In this document: positions 26,511-35,759 of the stretch, piece by piece | How the letters are laid out: every line of letters begins with the position of its first letter | Position numbering within the stretch: position 1 is the stretch's first letter | Origin: Chryseobacterium jejuense | GTDB lineage: Bacteria > Bacteroidota > Bacteroidia > Flavobacteriales > Weeksellaceae | Length of the DNA stretch: 64,000 nt | Direction: 5' to 3' | Assembly: GCF_900100075.1 (NCBI RefSeq) | Contig: NZ_FNEG01000010.1 | Coordinates: 1-64,000 of the forward strand | Program-made: the position numbers and the translations under genes | The notes under the pieces: model-generated | Databases searched by the model: none | What the model saw: only the letters and a program-made list of their open reading frames with translations | What the model was told of the DNA's origin: nothing

Positions 26511-27965
26511 CTAAGCTTTCTTAAGAATTTTGGATATTATGGCTTTTTCTTTAAAGGCTACAAGGCACAAGAACAAGATTAGAAATAAATTTCCTATCAG
26601 GTAGTTGGTTCTGAACTCATAAAAAGAAAGTAAGGAAAAAGTAATGGTGAATGCCAGATACATTACTATTTTTCCTGTATTATAATGAATAGGATATTGT
26701 TTCTGGCCCCAGATGTAGGAAATAACCATCATAGAGGTGAAAGTTATTAAAGCAGCCATAGCACTTGCCCAGTATCCATATTGAGGGATGAACAGGAAGT
26801 TAATTAAAATAGTAATACACGCTCCGATAATTGATATGTATAATCCAACTCTTGTCTGATCCGAAAGCTTATACCATATGGAAAGATTAAGATAGATTCC
26901 TAAGAATAAAGCGCCAAGCATTACAAAAGGAATGATTTTAATCCCTTCATAGTAAAGAGGGTTCCCAAGGTATTTTTCTGAAATCCATTGAAGGTTTACC
27001 ATAAGACCCATATAAATAATACAGCTGCAGATGACGAAAATATCCATCAATACAGCATAGGTTTTATGGGAATCTTTATTTTTGAAACTAGAGAAGAAAT
27101 AAGGTTCAATCCCCAGTTGATAGGCCTGCCTGAAAACGGTAATAAAGGTTGCGATTTTATACACAGCACCATATACACCAATCTGGTGACGGGCTTCTTC
27201 TTCCGGAAGCAAATATTTTAAAAACTGTCTGTCTAAAGTTTGGTTTACAATCCCTGCCAGTCCGGCAATCATAACCGGCCAGGAATAATTCATGATTTTT
27301 TTCCATAAGTTGAAATCAAATTTGGAAAAACTGAAACTGAAGAATTCTTTTCCAACAATTAAGAGGGTGATGATACTTTGTATGAGGTTTGCCACAAAAA
27401 CATATCCGATACCAAAATCAGGATTGTATTTAAAACCGAATATACCTTCAGGATGTTTTGGAAGCCATTTTATGAAAAATAAGACCAATAAAAAGTAGAT
27501 GGATGAACCTGCTACTTTTGAAAGCATATATTTAAAAGGTTTTCCCTGAAGCCTCAGAATTGCTGATGGAATGGTAGCAAAAGCATCCAGTGAAAGAATG
27601 AATAAAAAGATGACCAGAAAGTTTACCTGATCTGGTGTCTCAAAAGCTTGTGCCAGTTGATATCGGAAAACATAACCTAAAATGAGATAAATAAGACCAA
27701 TGCTGATAATACTTACCGAACATGTTGAAATTAATGTCTTCTTGTCAATGTTTTCTTCCTGTGCAAAACGGAAGAAAGAGGTTTCCATGCCGTGAGTAAG
27801 CAATACTGTAATTACACCAGCTATAGAATACCAGTCTACAAAGGGAGATGAAGCCGCAGGTCCAAAAAATGAGGTGACGATTGGAGCAATAATAAATGGG
27901 AAAATTCGGACTAATACAGAACTTAGCCCATATACCGCAGTTTGCCCTAATAATTTCTTATACAA
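26511..27965 (-). CDS. Polysaccharide flippase (MATE/MOP superfamily)
   Basis: The 484-residue integral membrane protein, starting at TTG 27965, has about 12-14 hydrophobic spans. It opens with the family-typical LLGQTAVYGLSSVLVRIFPF and contains GIVNQTLDRQFLKYLLP near residue 240. It belongs to the Wzx-like exporters that flip lipid-linked oligosaccharide across the inner membrane. The sugar nucleotidyltransferase 150 bases downstream could supply an activated sugar (inference). A TACATTTG -7-like box on the minus strand at 27982-27989 may belong to its promoter. Confidence 0.85.
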   Translation of the reverse strand: MYKKLLGQTAVYGLSSVLVRIFPFIIAPIVTSFFGPAASSPFVDWYSIAGVITVLLTHGMETSFFRFAQEENIDKKTLISTCSVSIISIGLIYLILGYVFRYQLAQAFETPDQVNFLVIFLFILSLDAFATIPSAILRLQGKPFKYMLSKVAGSSIYFLLVLFFIKWLPKHPEGIFGFKYNPDFGIGYVFVANLIQSIITLLIVGKEFFSFSFSKFDFNLWKKIMNYSWPVMIAGLAGIVNQTLDRQFLKYLLPEEEARHQIGVYGAVYKIATFITVFRQAYQLGIEPYFFSSFKNKDSHKTYAVLMDIFVICSCIIYMGLMVNLQWISEKYLGNPLYYEGIKIIPFVMLGALFLGIYLNLSIWYKLSDQTRVGLYISIIGACITILINFLFIPQYGYWASAMAALITFTSMMVISYIWGQKQYPIHYNTGKIVMYLAFTITFSLLSFYEFRTNYLIGNLFLILFLCLVAFKEKAIISKILKKA

Positions 27966-28171
27966 TTCAAAAAATTTTATGCAAATGTAAATATTTAGAA
28001 ATTGATTTATTACCAGTGGTATTAAAATTCATTCATAAACCTTAATTTTGCTTTTTAGAGAATTTAAAAGCAAGATGTTATCCATTAATAATTGTATTTA
28101 TTCATCAGCCTTAATTGATAATTGACCCTTTTTTACCCTCTGATTTCTAATCTAATTTCTAAAAAAGTAAA

Positions 28172-29509
28172 ATGAAGACCCTAATCAAAAATGTAAATAT
28201 CGTCAACGAAGGTAAAATCTTTGAAAGCGATATTTTAATAGAAAATGACCTAATTTCTAAAGTAGCTTCCGGTATTTCCGAAGATGCAGATCAGATCATT
28301 GATGGTTCCGGAAAATATCTTCTTCCGGGTGTGATTGATGACCAAGTGCATTTCCGTGAGCCGGGCCTTACCCATAAAGGAGATATTGAAACCGAATCAA
28401 GATCAGCCATTGCTGGTGGAGTGACCAGCTTTATCGATCAACCTAATACCGTACCTAATGCTGTTACTCAGGAGCTACTGGCTGATAAATATGAAATAGC
28501 TTCCCAAAAAGCATATGCTAACTATGGCTTTATGATGGGAGGAACGAATGATAACCTTGAGGAAGTTTTGAAAACAAATCCTAGAAATGTTCCGGGAATT
28601 AAATTGTTCCTTGGATCATCTACAGGAAATATGTTGGTAGATAATCCGGAAACACTGGAAAATATTTTTAGCAATACAAAAATGCTGATTGCTGTTCATT
28701 GTGAAGATGAAGCTACGATCAGAGCCAATACTCAAAAGTATATGGATGAATATGGAGAAGATATTCCGGTGAAGTTTCACCACTTAATCAGAAGCGAGGA
28801 GGCTTGCTATAAATCTTCTTCAAAAGCCATTGAACTGGCGCAGAAAACAGGAGCAAGACTTCACGTTTTCCACCTTTCAACCGCTAAGGAAATGGAATTA
28901 TTCAGAAATGATATTCCATTAAAAGATAAAAAGATTACCGCTGAGGTATGTGTTCATCATCTTACTTTTACCAATGAAGATTATGATACTAAAGGAGGAT
29001 TAATCAAATGGAATCCGGCTGTAAAAACACAAAAAGATAAAGATGCGCTTTGGGAAGCATTATTGGATGACAGAATTGACGTGATAGCAACAGATCACGC
29101 ACCTCATACTGCAGAAGAAAAGGATAATGTGTATACAAAATGTCCATCGGGAGCACCTTTGGTTCAGCATTCATTAGTAGTGATGTTGGAAAATTATAAA
29201 AACGGTAAAATCTCACTTGAGAAAATTGTTGAGAAAATGTCTCACAATCCAGCTATTCTTTTCAGAGTGGAGAAGAGGGGATTTGTAAAAGAAGGGTATA
29301 AAGCAGACCTGGTTTTAGTAGATTTAAATGCAGACTGGACAGTATCCAAAGATAATTTACTATACAAATGTGGCTGGAGCCCATTGGAAGGAATGAACTT
29401 CCATTCTAAAGTTACCCATACCTTTGTAAATGGGCACCTTGTTTATGACAATGGAAAAATTGCTGAGGAGAAATTTGGGGAGAGACTGCTTTTTGAAGTG
29501 AAAGAGTAA
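28172..29509 (+). CDS. pyrC: Dihydroorotase
   Basis: The 445-residue amidohydrolase cyclises carbamoyl-aspartate to dihydroorotate in pyrimidine synthesis. Motifs: IDDQVHFREPGLTHKGD (55-71), DQPNTVPN, KLFLGSSTGNM, HCEDE, FHLST and IATDHAPHT. The usual metal-binding HxH pair of class I enzymes reads Q58-V-H60 here. I recall that variant from other Bacteroidota dihydroorotases, so it is probably lineage-typical rather than damaging. Allantoinase is the nearest alternative. The stop is followed by a REP-like repeat whose hairpin can serve as terminator. Confidence 0.88.
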   Translation: MKTLIKNVNIVNEGKIFESDILIENDLISKVASGISEDADQIIDGSGKYLLPGVIDDQVHFREPGLTHKGDIETESRSAIAGGVTSFIDQPNTVPNAVTQELLADKYEIASQKAYANYGFMMGGTNDNLEEVLKTNPRNVPGIKLFLGSSTGNMLVDNPETLENIFSNTKMLIAVHCEDEATIRANTQKYMDEYGEDIPVKFHHLIRSEEACYKSSSKAIELAQKTGARLHVFHLSTAKEMELFRNDIPLKDKKITAEVCVHHLTFTNEDYDTKGGLIKWNPAVKTQKDKDALWEALLDDRIDVIATDHAPHTAEEKDNVYTKCPSGAPLVQHSLVVMLENYKNGKISLEKIVEKMSHNPAILFRVEKRGFVKEGYKADLVLVDLNADWTVSKDNLLYKCGWSPLEGMNFHSKVTHTFVNGHLVYDNGKIAEEKFGERLLFEVKE

Positions 29510-29522
29510 GACTATTATAAAA

Positions 29523-29590
29523 ATTCAATAGAAGCGGGCTTTAGCCCGCTTTTTTTATTTCAGATATTCCATTGGCTTTAGCCAAAACTA
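29523..29590. repeat. REP-like dispersed repeat with two palindromes, copy 2
   Basis: This is an inverted copy of 206-274: ATTCAATAG, AGCGGGCTTTAGCCCGCT, an AT-rich spacer, then TTGGCTTTAGCCAAAACT. The order and both palindromes are conserved between the copies. Confidence 0.7.
29533..29557 (+). terminator. Intrinsic terminator of pyrC, inside the repeat
   Basis: AGCGGGC and GCCCGCT pair around TTTA and are followed by a T-rich run. The hairpin is the first palindrome of the dispersed repeat and lies 24 bases after the pyrC stop. Confidence 0.75.
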
Positions 29591-29612
29591 ATCCTCCTGT
29601 AATATTTTTATT

Positions 29613-29674
29613 TCTCGCAAATCACACAGATTTAAAACCGTAATTATCTGCTCCATATGTGTAATTTGCGAGAG
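29613..29674. repeat. Inverted repeat, possible REP-like element
   Basis: TCTCGCAAATCACACA (29613-29628) and TGTGTAATTTGCGAGA (29659-29674) are inverted and near-perfect complements around a 30-base loop. It lies between convergent pyrC and the GH92 gene. It could fold as a long stem but has no T run of note. Confidence 0.55.
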
Positions 29675-29697
29675 ATTATTTAAAATTCTGAAAAAGT

Positions 29698-31995
29698 CTA
29701 TTTTTTAGCTTTATTTCCCATATAAAAAGTAAGTTTTCCACCATTCATAATCTCAGAATGTTTCAAGGTGAAATTCTTAATTTCTTTTCCGTTTAAAAGA
29801 ATCTTTTGAACATATACATTTTGCGGACTTTGATTGATAGCTTCAATTTCAAAAGTTTTTCCATTTTCTAGATTTAAAATCGCATTATCAATGGCTGGGC
29901 TTCCGATAGAATAATTTTCTGAACCAGGAGCTACAGGATAAAAGCCTAATGAACTTAAAATATACCACGCACTCATTTGTCCCGTATCATCATTTCCTCC
30001 TAATCCATCAGGGGTTGCCTTGTATTGCATTTCAAGAATATGACGAATCTGTGATTGAGTTTTCCAGGGTTGGCCTGCCCAATTATAAAGATAAGCGACA
30101 TGGTGTGCCGGTTCGTTTCCGTGAACATAGCCGCCAATAATTCCTTCTCTGGTAATATCTTCAGTGTCTGCGAAAAACGAATCTGATAAGTGCATAGAGA
30201 ACAGCTCATCCAGTTTTGAAGCAAATTTCTTTTTTCCACCCATCATCGTGATCAGTTCATCAGGGTTTTGCGGAACAAAAAAACTATAGTTCCATGAGTT
30301 TCCTTCAATGAATCCCTGTCCATGAGTACTTAATACATCAAAATCTTTTTTGAAGCTTCCATCAGTCAGGCGTGGGCGCATAAATCCAATAGTTTTATCA
30401 AAATTATTCTTCCAGTTTTCAGAGCGTTTGATGAATTGATTATAGATTTCTATTTCTCCCAGGTGTTTTGCTAATTGCGCAATAGCCCAGTCATCATAGG
30501 CATATTCCAGAGTATTAGAAACTGAAGTGCCATTTTTCTCAGCGGGAATATAGCCTAAATCAATATATAGTCCGATGCCTTCATAGTCTCTTTTGTTGGC
30601 CGTTTCTACACAAGCTTTAAGGGCTTCTTTCGGATCATCGTTATAATTTCCTTTGATAATGGCATCTGCTACCACACTTACACTGTGATAACCACTCATG
30701 CACCAGTTATCATTAGCGTAATGAGACCAGATGGGTAACATTTTCATAGAAAATTGATTATAATGTGCCATCATTGATCTTACCATATCATTATTCCGTT
30801 TAGGCTGGATAATATTAAAGAATGGGTGAAGAGCCCTATAAGTATCCCAAAGAGAAAATGTTGTATAGTTGGTGAAATTTTCTGCCTTGTGCGTATTCTG
30901 ATCTAATCCTTTATATTCTCCGTTTACATCCATATAGGTGGTGGGATTGATGAAGGTATGATACATTGCAGTATAAAAATTGGTCTTTTGAGGATCCGAG
31001 CCTTTAATGACAATTTTATTCAATTCCTTATTCCAATCCTCCTGTGCTTTTGTTTTTACTTGGTCAAAAGATAAATTTCCAGTTTCTTTTTCGAGATTTT
31101 CCAATGCGTTGGCTTGGCTTACCGGAGAAATGGCAAGTTTAATTTCAATGGCTTCATTCTCATTGGTATCAAAATCAAAATACATCTTCAGATTCTTACC
31201 TGCGATTTCAGGGAAATTTTTAGTCTGATCAAATTTTCTCCAAAACCCTTTGTATGCTTGTTTTTCATCATAACTTTTCTGGCCGTAGGATTTGAATGGT
31301 TTTGAAAACTTCATCGCAAAATAAACGGTTCTGGTTCTTGCCCAGCCATTGGTTTGTCGGTAACCTGTGATTGTACTGCCATTTTCCACACGAGCGTAGG
31401 TCCAGACATTTTTCCCATCATAATTGTAAATTCCAGCCATCAGATCTAAAATGATATGAGACTGGTCAGATTTAGGAAAAGTATATCGATGAACCCCAAC
31501 TCTAGGAGTAGCCGTTAATTCCGCCAGAATATTATGATCGTCAAGTTTTACCTGATAATATCCGGCTTCTGCCTTTTCATTCTGATGTGAAAACCTGCTT
31601 CTGTATCCGTTTTCAGGGTTGGATGCTGTTCCGGGATTAAGCTGAAGTTTCCCTACAGTAGGCATTATCAGAAAATCTCCAAGATCAGAGTGTCCTGTTC
31701 CACTGAAATGAGTAGAACTGAAACCTGTAATCGTTTTGTCTTCATAGCGATAACCTGCGCAATATTTGTAAACTTCACCATTGTATTTTCCATTAAGTTC
31801 ATAAGAAATACTATCGGTTTCAGGGCTTAATTGTATGGCTCCAAAAGGAACGGTAGCACCGGGATAGGTATGACCCATTTTTTCAGTACCGATGAGTGGA
31901 TTTACATATTGATACAGTTTTTCAAATTTTTGAGCTTTATTATATACACTGAAAAACAGCAATGCTGCAAAAATAGAAGTCCCCGGATTTCTCAT
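29698..31995 (-). CDS. GH92 alpha-mannosidase-like glycosidase
   Basis: The 765-residue protein has a signal peptide (about 1-21, ending YNKAQ). GH92 features span its length: YVNPLIGTEKMGHTYPGATVPFG near residue 31, FSSTHFSGTGHSDLGDFL, the central NPTTYMDVNGEYKG and the C-terminal GGNDDTGQMSAWYILSSLG. GH92 enzymes are calcium-dependent exo-alpha-mannosidases, common in Bacteroidota, that trim N-glycans or yeast mannan. The linkage specificity is not visible. It is a lone gene without a SusC/D pair. Confidence 0.92.
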   Translation of the reverse strand: MRNPGTSIFAALLFFSVYNKAQKFEKLYQYVNPLIGTEKMGHTYPGATVPFGAIQLSPETDSISYELNGKYNGEVYKYCAGYRYEDKTITGFSSTHFSGTGHSDLGDFLIMPTVGKLQLNPGTASNPENGYRSRFSHQNEKAEAGYYQVKLDDHNILAELTATPRVGVHRYTFPKSDQSHIILDLMAGIYNYDGKNVWTYARVENGSTITGYRQTNGWARTRTVYFAMKFSKPFKSYGQKSYDEKQAYKGFWRKFDQTKNFPEIAGKNLKMYFDFDTNENEAIEIKLAISPVSQANALENLEKETGNLSFDQVKTKAQEDWNKELNKIVIKGSDPQKTNFYTAMYHTFINPTTYMDVNGEYKGLDQNTHKAENFTNYTTFSLWDTYRALHPFFNIIQPKRNNDMVRSMMAHYNQFSMKMLPIWSHYANDNWCMSGYHSVSVVADAIIKGNYNDDPKEALKACVETANKRDYEGIGLYIDLGYIPAEKNGTSVSNTLEYAYDDWAIAQLAKHLGEIEIYNQFIKRSENWKNNFDKTIGFMRPRLTDGSFKKDFDVLSTHGQGFIEGNSWNYSFFVPQNPDELITMMGGKKKFASKLDELFSMHLSDSFFADTEDITREGIIGGYVHGNEPAHHVAYLYNWAGQPWKTQSQIRHILEMQYKATPDGLGGNDDTGQMSAWYILSSLGFYPVAPGSENYSIGSPAIDNAILNLENGKTFEIEAINQSPQNVYVQKILLNGKEIKNFTLKHSEIMNGGKLTFYMGNKAKK

Positions 31996-32073
31996 AAGCG
32001 AATAGATTATTAACAGTTAAAATTAATTAAAAACCAAAGAATAGAGCACTTTCGTTTAAATTTATAGAGTATT

Positions 32074-32763
32074 TTATTTTTCAGAAAATCGAAAACCTAT
32101 TCCGTGTAGATTTTCGATAAGTATATTTTCCTCATTCACCAATACCTTTCTCAATCTTGAAATAAATACATCCAGACTTCTTCCCATAAAATAATCATCA
32201 TCTCCCCAGATGGCCTTCAAAATATCCTGCCTTTTCACAACGGTATTTTTGTGACGGATGAAATAGTGCAGAAGCTCAGACTCTCTTTGAGTAAGAGTAA
32301 TGGTATCGAGAGCGTTTTGTAAAGTATAATTTTTAGGATCAAAATCATACTTCCCAACTTTATATTTTGGAGGATGGATGCTTGTTTTCTTTGTCCGTTT
32401 TAGAAAAACTTCAATTTTCAGAATCAGTTCTTCAATACTGAAAGGCTTTACCAGATAATCATCTGCGCCTATTTTCAACCCTTTAATCCGATCTTCTTTT
32501 AAGGCTTTGGCGGAAATGAAAATAATAGGGATTTCGGTATTCTTATCACGGATGTATTGAGCCAGTTCAAATCCGTTGATTCCGGGCATCATGATATCTA
32601 AAAGACAAATGTCAAAACCTTGTGTGTCGAATGCTTCCAACGCAGATCTTCCGTCAGGATAACAAGAGATGTCATAATAACACTCCAGACTGTCCTGAAT
32701 AAGGAACGCTATTGTTTCATCATCCTCTGCATACAAAATTTTAGACTTTTCCATGGCTTGCAT
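32074..32763 (-). CDS. OmpR-family response regulator
   Basis: The 229-residue regulator has a receiver domain (acidic pocket D14/D15, phosphoacceptor D56 in LLDIMMPG, K106 in VKPF). A winged-helix DNA-binding domain follows (about 130-229), ending RSLDVFISRLRKVL and HGIGFRF. An internal Met at codon 4 is an alternative start. It follows the histidine kinase gene by nine bases. Its likely target is the divergent region at 34021-34190, where TTAACA repeats lie 11 bp apart (inference). Confidence 0.9.
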   Translation of the reverse strand: MQAMEKSKILYAEDDETIAFLIQDSLECYYDISCYPDGRSALEAFDTQGFDICLLDIMMPGINGFELAQYIRDKNTEIPIIFISAKALKEDRIKGLKIGADDYLVKPFSIEELILKIEVFLKRTKKTSIHPPKYKVGKYDFDPKNYTLQNALDTITLTQRESELLHYFIRHKNTVVKRQDILKAIWGDDDYFMGRSLDVFISRLRKVLVNEENILIENLHGIGFRFSEK

Positions 32764-32772
32764 ATTATGAAT

Positions 32773-34020
32773 TTAAAAGGGTAAAAATAAAGTAATAGTA
32801 ATTCCTTTATCAGTATTGTTTTCAACTGAAATTTTCCAGTTATGCTGTTGAACGATCTTTTTTACATAGAATAATCCTAGTCCAAAACCGTTTACCTCAT
32901 CACTTTTCTGAGTATTTATTCTATAAAATTTATCAAAAATATGAGGCATATTTTTAGATGGAATACCAATTCCGTTATCTTTAAATTTTAAATATAACCC
33001 TTTTGAATCTTTAGAGGATGAAATGAGAATGGTTGGGGTTGTATCACAATACTTGATGGAATTGTCCAGAATGTTGTACACAATATTGGTGAAGTGAAAC
33101 TCATCCGCAGTGATGGATGTTGTATTTTCAATCTCTATCCGGATCGTAAGATTTTCATTCTTTTGCATGATTGTATCTGCAATTTCTGTGATGAATGGTA
33201 ATAAAACGATTCTTTGAAGTTTCAATGATAATCCGGAAGCATCGTTCTTAGCAATATTCAATATCTTTTCGATATGATTGTTCAGTTTATAGCTTTGATC
33301 TGTGATAATGGAGGTGTAAGTCTTAAGCTTAGGGTTTTCTTTGATGAGTTCCTGCTTGGTAAGTGCTTCAGAGGCCAAAAGTATGGATGATAAAGGAGTT
33401 TTGAACTCATGGGTCATATTATTGATAAAATCTCTTTGAAGTTCTGAGAATTTTTTCTGTTGAATGATCGTATATATGGAATATACATACACCAGAAGAA
33501 TGATAATAAGGGCAAAGGTAAGTAAATACCAAAAGCGTAATGAATTCACCAGATAAGTGGCTTTATCCGGAAAACGTATAGAAAAATAATAAACCAGATT
33601 TTTATGTTTCGGAAACTTTATCACCTTATTGTTAGTGCTTTTTTGATGGGTGGAAATATATTTCCCATAGATCATCCTGTCGCTATGACAATTATAGAGT
33701 GCATACACATAATTGGTATTGATTTGAAAACGGGTGAATTCAGTTTTTAAATAATGTTCGAGTACTGTAGGGTGAAAATCATTGTTGATATTTACCACAT
33801 AATAATCATTGGAGATATTCTGTACCGGACTTTCAGTAAAAGATGTTTTTCCACCGGATAATTTCTCTGCTACTTCCAGCAAAGCGATATTGACGGTCTG
33901 ATTAAACTTTTTATCTTCAAGATTATATGCCTGCCGGGTCCATAGAAGTTGAGCTACCAAAATTCCGATGATAGCGACAAACCCAAGCGTGATGATAATA
34001 TTAAGTTTCTTGATCTCCAT
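32773..34020 (-). CDS. Sensor histidine kinase
   Basis: From ATG 34020 the kinase has 415 residues. It has one N-terminal span (IIITLGFVAIIGILVAQLLW), a periplasmic sensor of about 120 residues, and a second span (YLLTFALIIILLVYVYSIY). The HisKA domain follows with THEFKTPLSS (H204), and then HATPase with DNGIGIP and GFGLGLFYVKKI. A TTG 12 bases upstream also opens the frame, but ATG is preferred. It pairs with the downstream OmpR-type regulator. The signal is unknown. Confidence 0.9.
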   Translation of the reverse strand: MEIKKLNIIITLGFVAIIGILVAQLLWTRQAYNLEDKKFNQTVNIALLEVAEKLSGGKTSFTESPVQNISNDYYVVNINNDFHPTVLEHYLKTEFTRFQINTNYVYALYNCHSDRMIYGKYISTHQKSTNNKVIKFPKHKNLVYYFSIRFPDKATYLVNSLRFWYLLTFALIIILLVYVYSIYTIIQQKKFSELQRDFINNMTHEFKTPLSSILLASEALTKQELIKENPKLKTYTSIITDQSYKLNNHIEKILNIAKNDASGLSLKLQRIVLLPFITEIADTIMQKNENLTIRIEIENTTSITADEFHFTNIVYNILDNSIKYCDTTPTILISSSKDSKGLYLKFKDNGIGIPSKNMPHIFDKFYRINTQKSDEVNGFGLGLFYVKKIVQQHNWKISVENNTDKGITITLFLPF

Positions 34021-34065
34021 TTTCAGAAGCAATATTATCCAAAATTATCTATTTATTTTTTGTCA

Positions 34066-34103
34066 TTAACAACTTATTAACAAATGTTTGAGAGCGCTTA
34101 ACA
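34066..34103. promoter_or_regulatory. TTAACA direct repeats, candidate response-regulator site
   Basis: TTAACA occurs at 34066-34071 and 34077-34082, exactly 11 bp apart, and again at 34098-34103, 21 bp further on. The repeats lie between the divergent kinase gene and the DUF1573 gene. OmpR-family regulators bind tandem hexamers with 11-bp spacing. A similar TTAACC set occurs beside the second two-component system. Confidence 0.4.
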
Positions 34104-34124
34104 AGCCGGATCGCTAATCGCCTT

Positions 34125-34132
34125 TACATTTG
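34125..34132 (+). promoter_or_regulatory. Candidate -7 box of DUF1573 gene
   Basis: TACATTTG fits TAnnTTTG and lies 58 bases before the start. No TTG is found at the proper distance upstream, which would suit a promoter that needs an activator bound at the TTAACA repeats. Confidence 0.4.
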
Positions 34133-34190
34133 CTCTATCAAAAAGATCATTACCAAGTTCCTTTTTAACAATTAACAAAACATTGTACTT

Positions 34191-34601
34191 ATGAAAAATT
34201 TAAAAATTACTGCTCTTTTAGCTGTTTTAGCATGTTCTCCTTTTTATGCAGGTATATTTCCTGTTGAAAATACTTCTGTTATGAAAACAATAGCAGACGT
34301 TATTAAATGGAAATCCGAGTCTATTGACGTGGGAAATATCCCTCAAGGGAAGCCTAAATTAATCAGATTTGAATTTACCAATACCTCTTCAAAGCCAATT
34401 GTAATAGAAAATGTAGCACCATCGTGTGGCTGTACAACAGCAGACTATACAAAAACACCAATCCTTCCAGGAAAAAAAGGATTTGTAGAAGCAAGTTTTA
34501 ATGCAGCAAGTCCGGGAATGTTTATGAAAACCGTTAACGTTACAACAAGTGACAGCAAAACTCCTAAAACACTTTCATTTAAAGGAGTAGTGGTTTCCTA
34601 G
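34191..34601 (+). CDS. DUF1573 secreted protein
   Basis: The 136-residue protein has a signal peptide (about 1-20, ending FYAG). One DUF1573 (ASH/papD-like Ig) domain follows, with the hallmark APSCGCTTADYTKTPILPG and GTVVVS-like end (FKGVVVS). The Cys pair in CGC is typical. The family is common in Bacteroidota and sits in the periplasm with unclear function. It diverges from the two-component system at 32074-34020 and may be its target. Confidence 0.88.
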   Translation: MKNLKITALLAVLACSPFYAGIFPVENTSVMKTIADVIKWKSESIDVGNIPQGKPKLIRFEFTNTSSKPIVIENVAPSCGCTTADYTKTPILPGKKGFVEASFNAASPGMFMKTVNVTTSDSKTPKTLSFKGVVVS

Positions 34602-34622
34602 TTATTATTTAAAAGTGTATTG

Positions 34623-34661
34623 AAAACAACCCGCACATTAATTGTAGGGTTGTTTTTTTTT
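34623..34661 (+). terminator. Intrinsic terminator
   Basis: AAAACAACCC and GGGTTGTTTT form a 10-bp stem followed by T residues. Confidence 0.85.
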
Positions 34662-34790
34662 GCTATATGAAGAAGGTGACTTGCTTAGTTTTTCGAAATA
34701 CTGAAAAGAATAATTATTTATAACATCATTTCTCAGCGTATTTTAAAACTTTGCATTTTAATATTTATTATTTTTAAGAAAAAATAATTT

Positions 34791-35672
34791 ATGAGTCTAT
34801 ATACACAGCCAATGTTGCGCGAAGGTGCACTGAAAGATAAAGTAGCAATTGTAACCGGTGGCGGAAGCGGCCTTGGAAAAGCAATGACCAAATATTTTCT
34901 TGAACTGGGAGCCAATGTGGTGATTACTTCCAGAAATCTGGAAAAATTACAGACTACTGCAAAGGAGCTGGAAGCAGAAACAGGTGGTAAGGTTCTTTGT
35001 GTAGCTTGTGATGTAAGAAATTGGGATGAGGTGGAAGCAATGAAAGAAGCAACACTAAAAGAATTCGGAAAAATTGATATTCTTCTGAATAACGCAGCAG
35101 GAAACTTTATCTCGCCAACAGAAAAACTGACTCATTCTGCATTTGATTCTATTTTAGATATTGTTTTAAAAGGAACCAAAAACTGTACACTTTCTGTAGG
35201 AAAACATTGGATAGATTCTAAAACTCCAGGAACTGTTCTGAATATTGTAACGACATATGCGTGGACAGGTTCTGCTTACGTTGTTCCATCTGCTTGCGCA
35301 AAAGCAGGGGTATTGGCAATGACCAGATCACTGGCTGTAGAATGGGCGAAATATGGAATCCGTTTCAATGCCATTGCTCCGGGACCTTTCCCAACAAAAG
35401 GTGCTTGGGACAGACTTCTTCCGGGAGATCTGCAGGAAAAATTCGATATGAAGAAAAAAGTTCCGTTAAGAAGAGTAGGAGAACATCAGGAACTGGCAAA
35501 CCTTGCTGCTTATCTTGTTTCTGACTATTCTGCTTATATGAATGGTGAAGTTGTAACTATTGATGGTGGAGAATGGCTTCAGGGAGCTGGAGAGTTCAAT
35601 ATGCTGGAAGCTATTCCAAGTGAAATGTGGGATGCGTTGGAAGCAATGATTAAATCAAAAAAATCAAACTAA
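34791..35672 (+). CDS. SDR family 2,4-dienoyl-CoA reductase-like protein
   Basis: The 293-residue short-chain dehydrogenase has the NADP(H)-binding motif TGGGSGLGKAM, then CDVRNWDEV, NNAAGNF and PGPFPTKGAWDRL. The usual YxxxK catalytic pair reads S167-A-C-A-K171, with Tyr replaced by Ser. That is a known trait of 2,4-dienoyl-CoA reductases of the DECR type. NFISPTEKLT also matches that group. By family it reduces dienoyl-CoA during beta-oxidation of unsaturated fatty acids. It is a lone gene with a terminator. Confidence 0.87.
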   Translation: MSLYTQPMLREGALKDKVAIVTGGGSGLGKAMTKYFLELGANVVITSRNLEKLQTTAKELEAETGGKVLCVACDVRNWDEVEAMKEATLKEFGKIDILLNNAAGNFISPTEKLTHSAFDSILDIVLKGTKNCTLSVGKHWIDSKTPGTVLNIVTTYAWTGSAYVVPSACAKAGVLAMTRSLAVEWAKYGIRFNAIAPGPFPTKGAWDRLLPGDLQEKFDMKKKVPLRRVGEHQELANLAAYLVSDYSAYMNGEVVTIDGGEWLQGAGEFNMLEAIPSEMWDALEAMIKSKKSN

Positions 35673-35685
35673 CTTAATTAATTTC

Positions 35686-35727
35686 AAAAAAATGCCCGGA
35701 TTTGTAACATTTCCGGGTATTTTTTTT
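35686..35727 (+). terminator. Intrinsic terminator
   Basis: AATGCCCGGA and TCCGGGTATT pair across a 12-base loop and run into nine T. Confidence 0.8.
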
Positions 35728-35759
35728 ACTTATGCATTACATTAGTAATAATTTTTCAA

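Noticed and set aside
34791..35672. Loss of the catalytic Tyr as a sign of a dead SDR enzyme
   Set aside because: Ser at this position with the Lys kept is a known feature of dienoyl-CoA reductases. The rest of the protein is intact.
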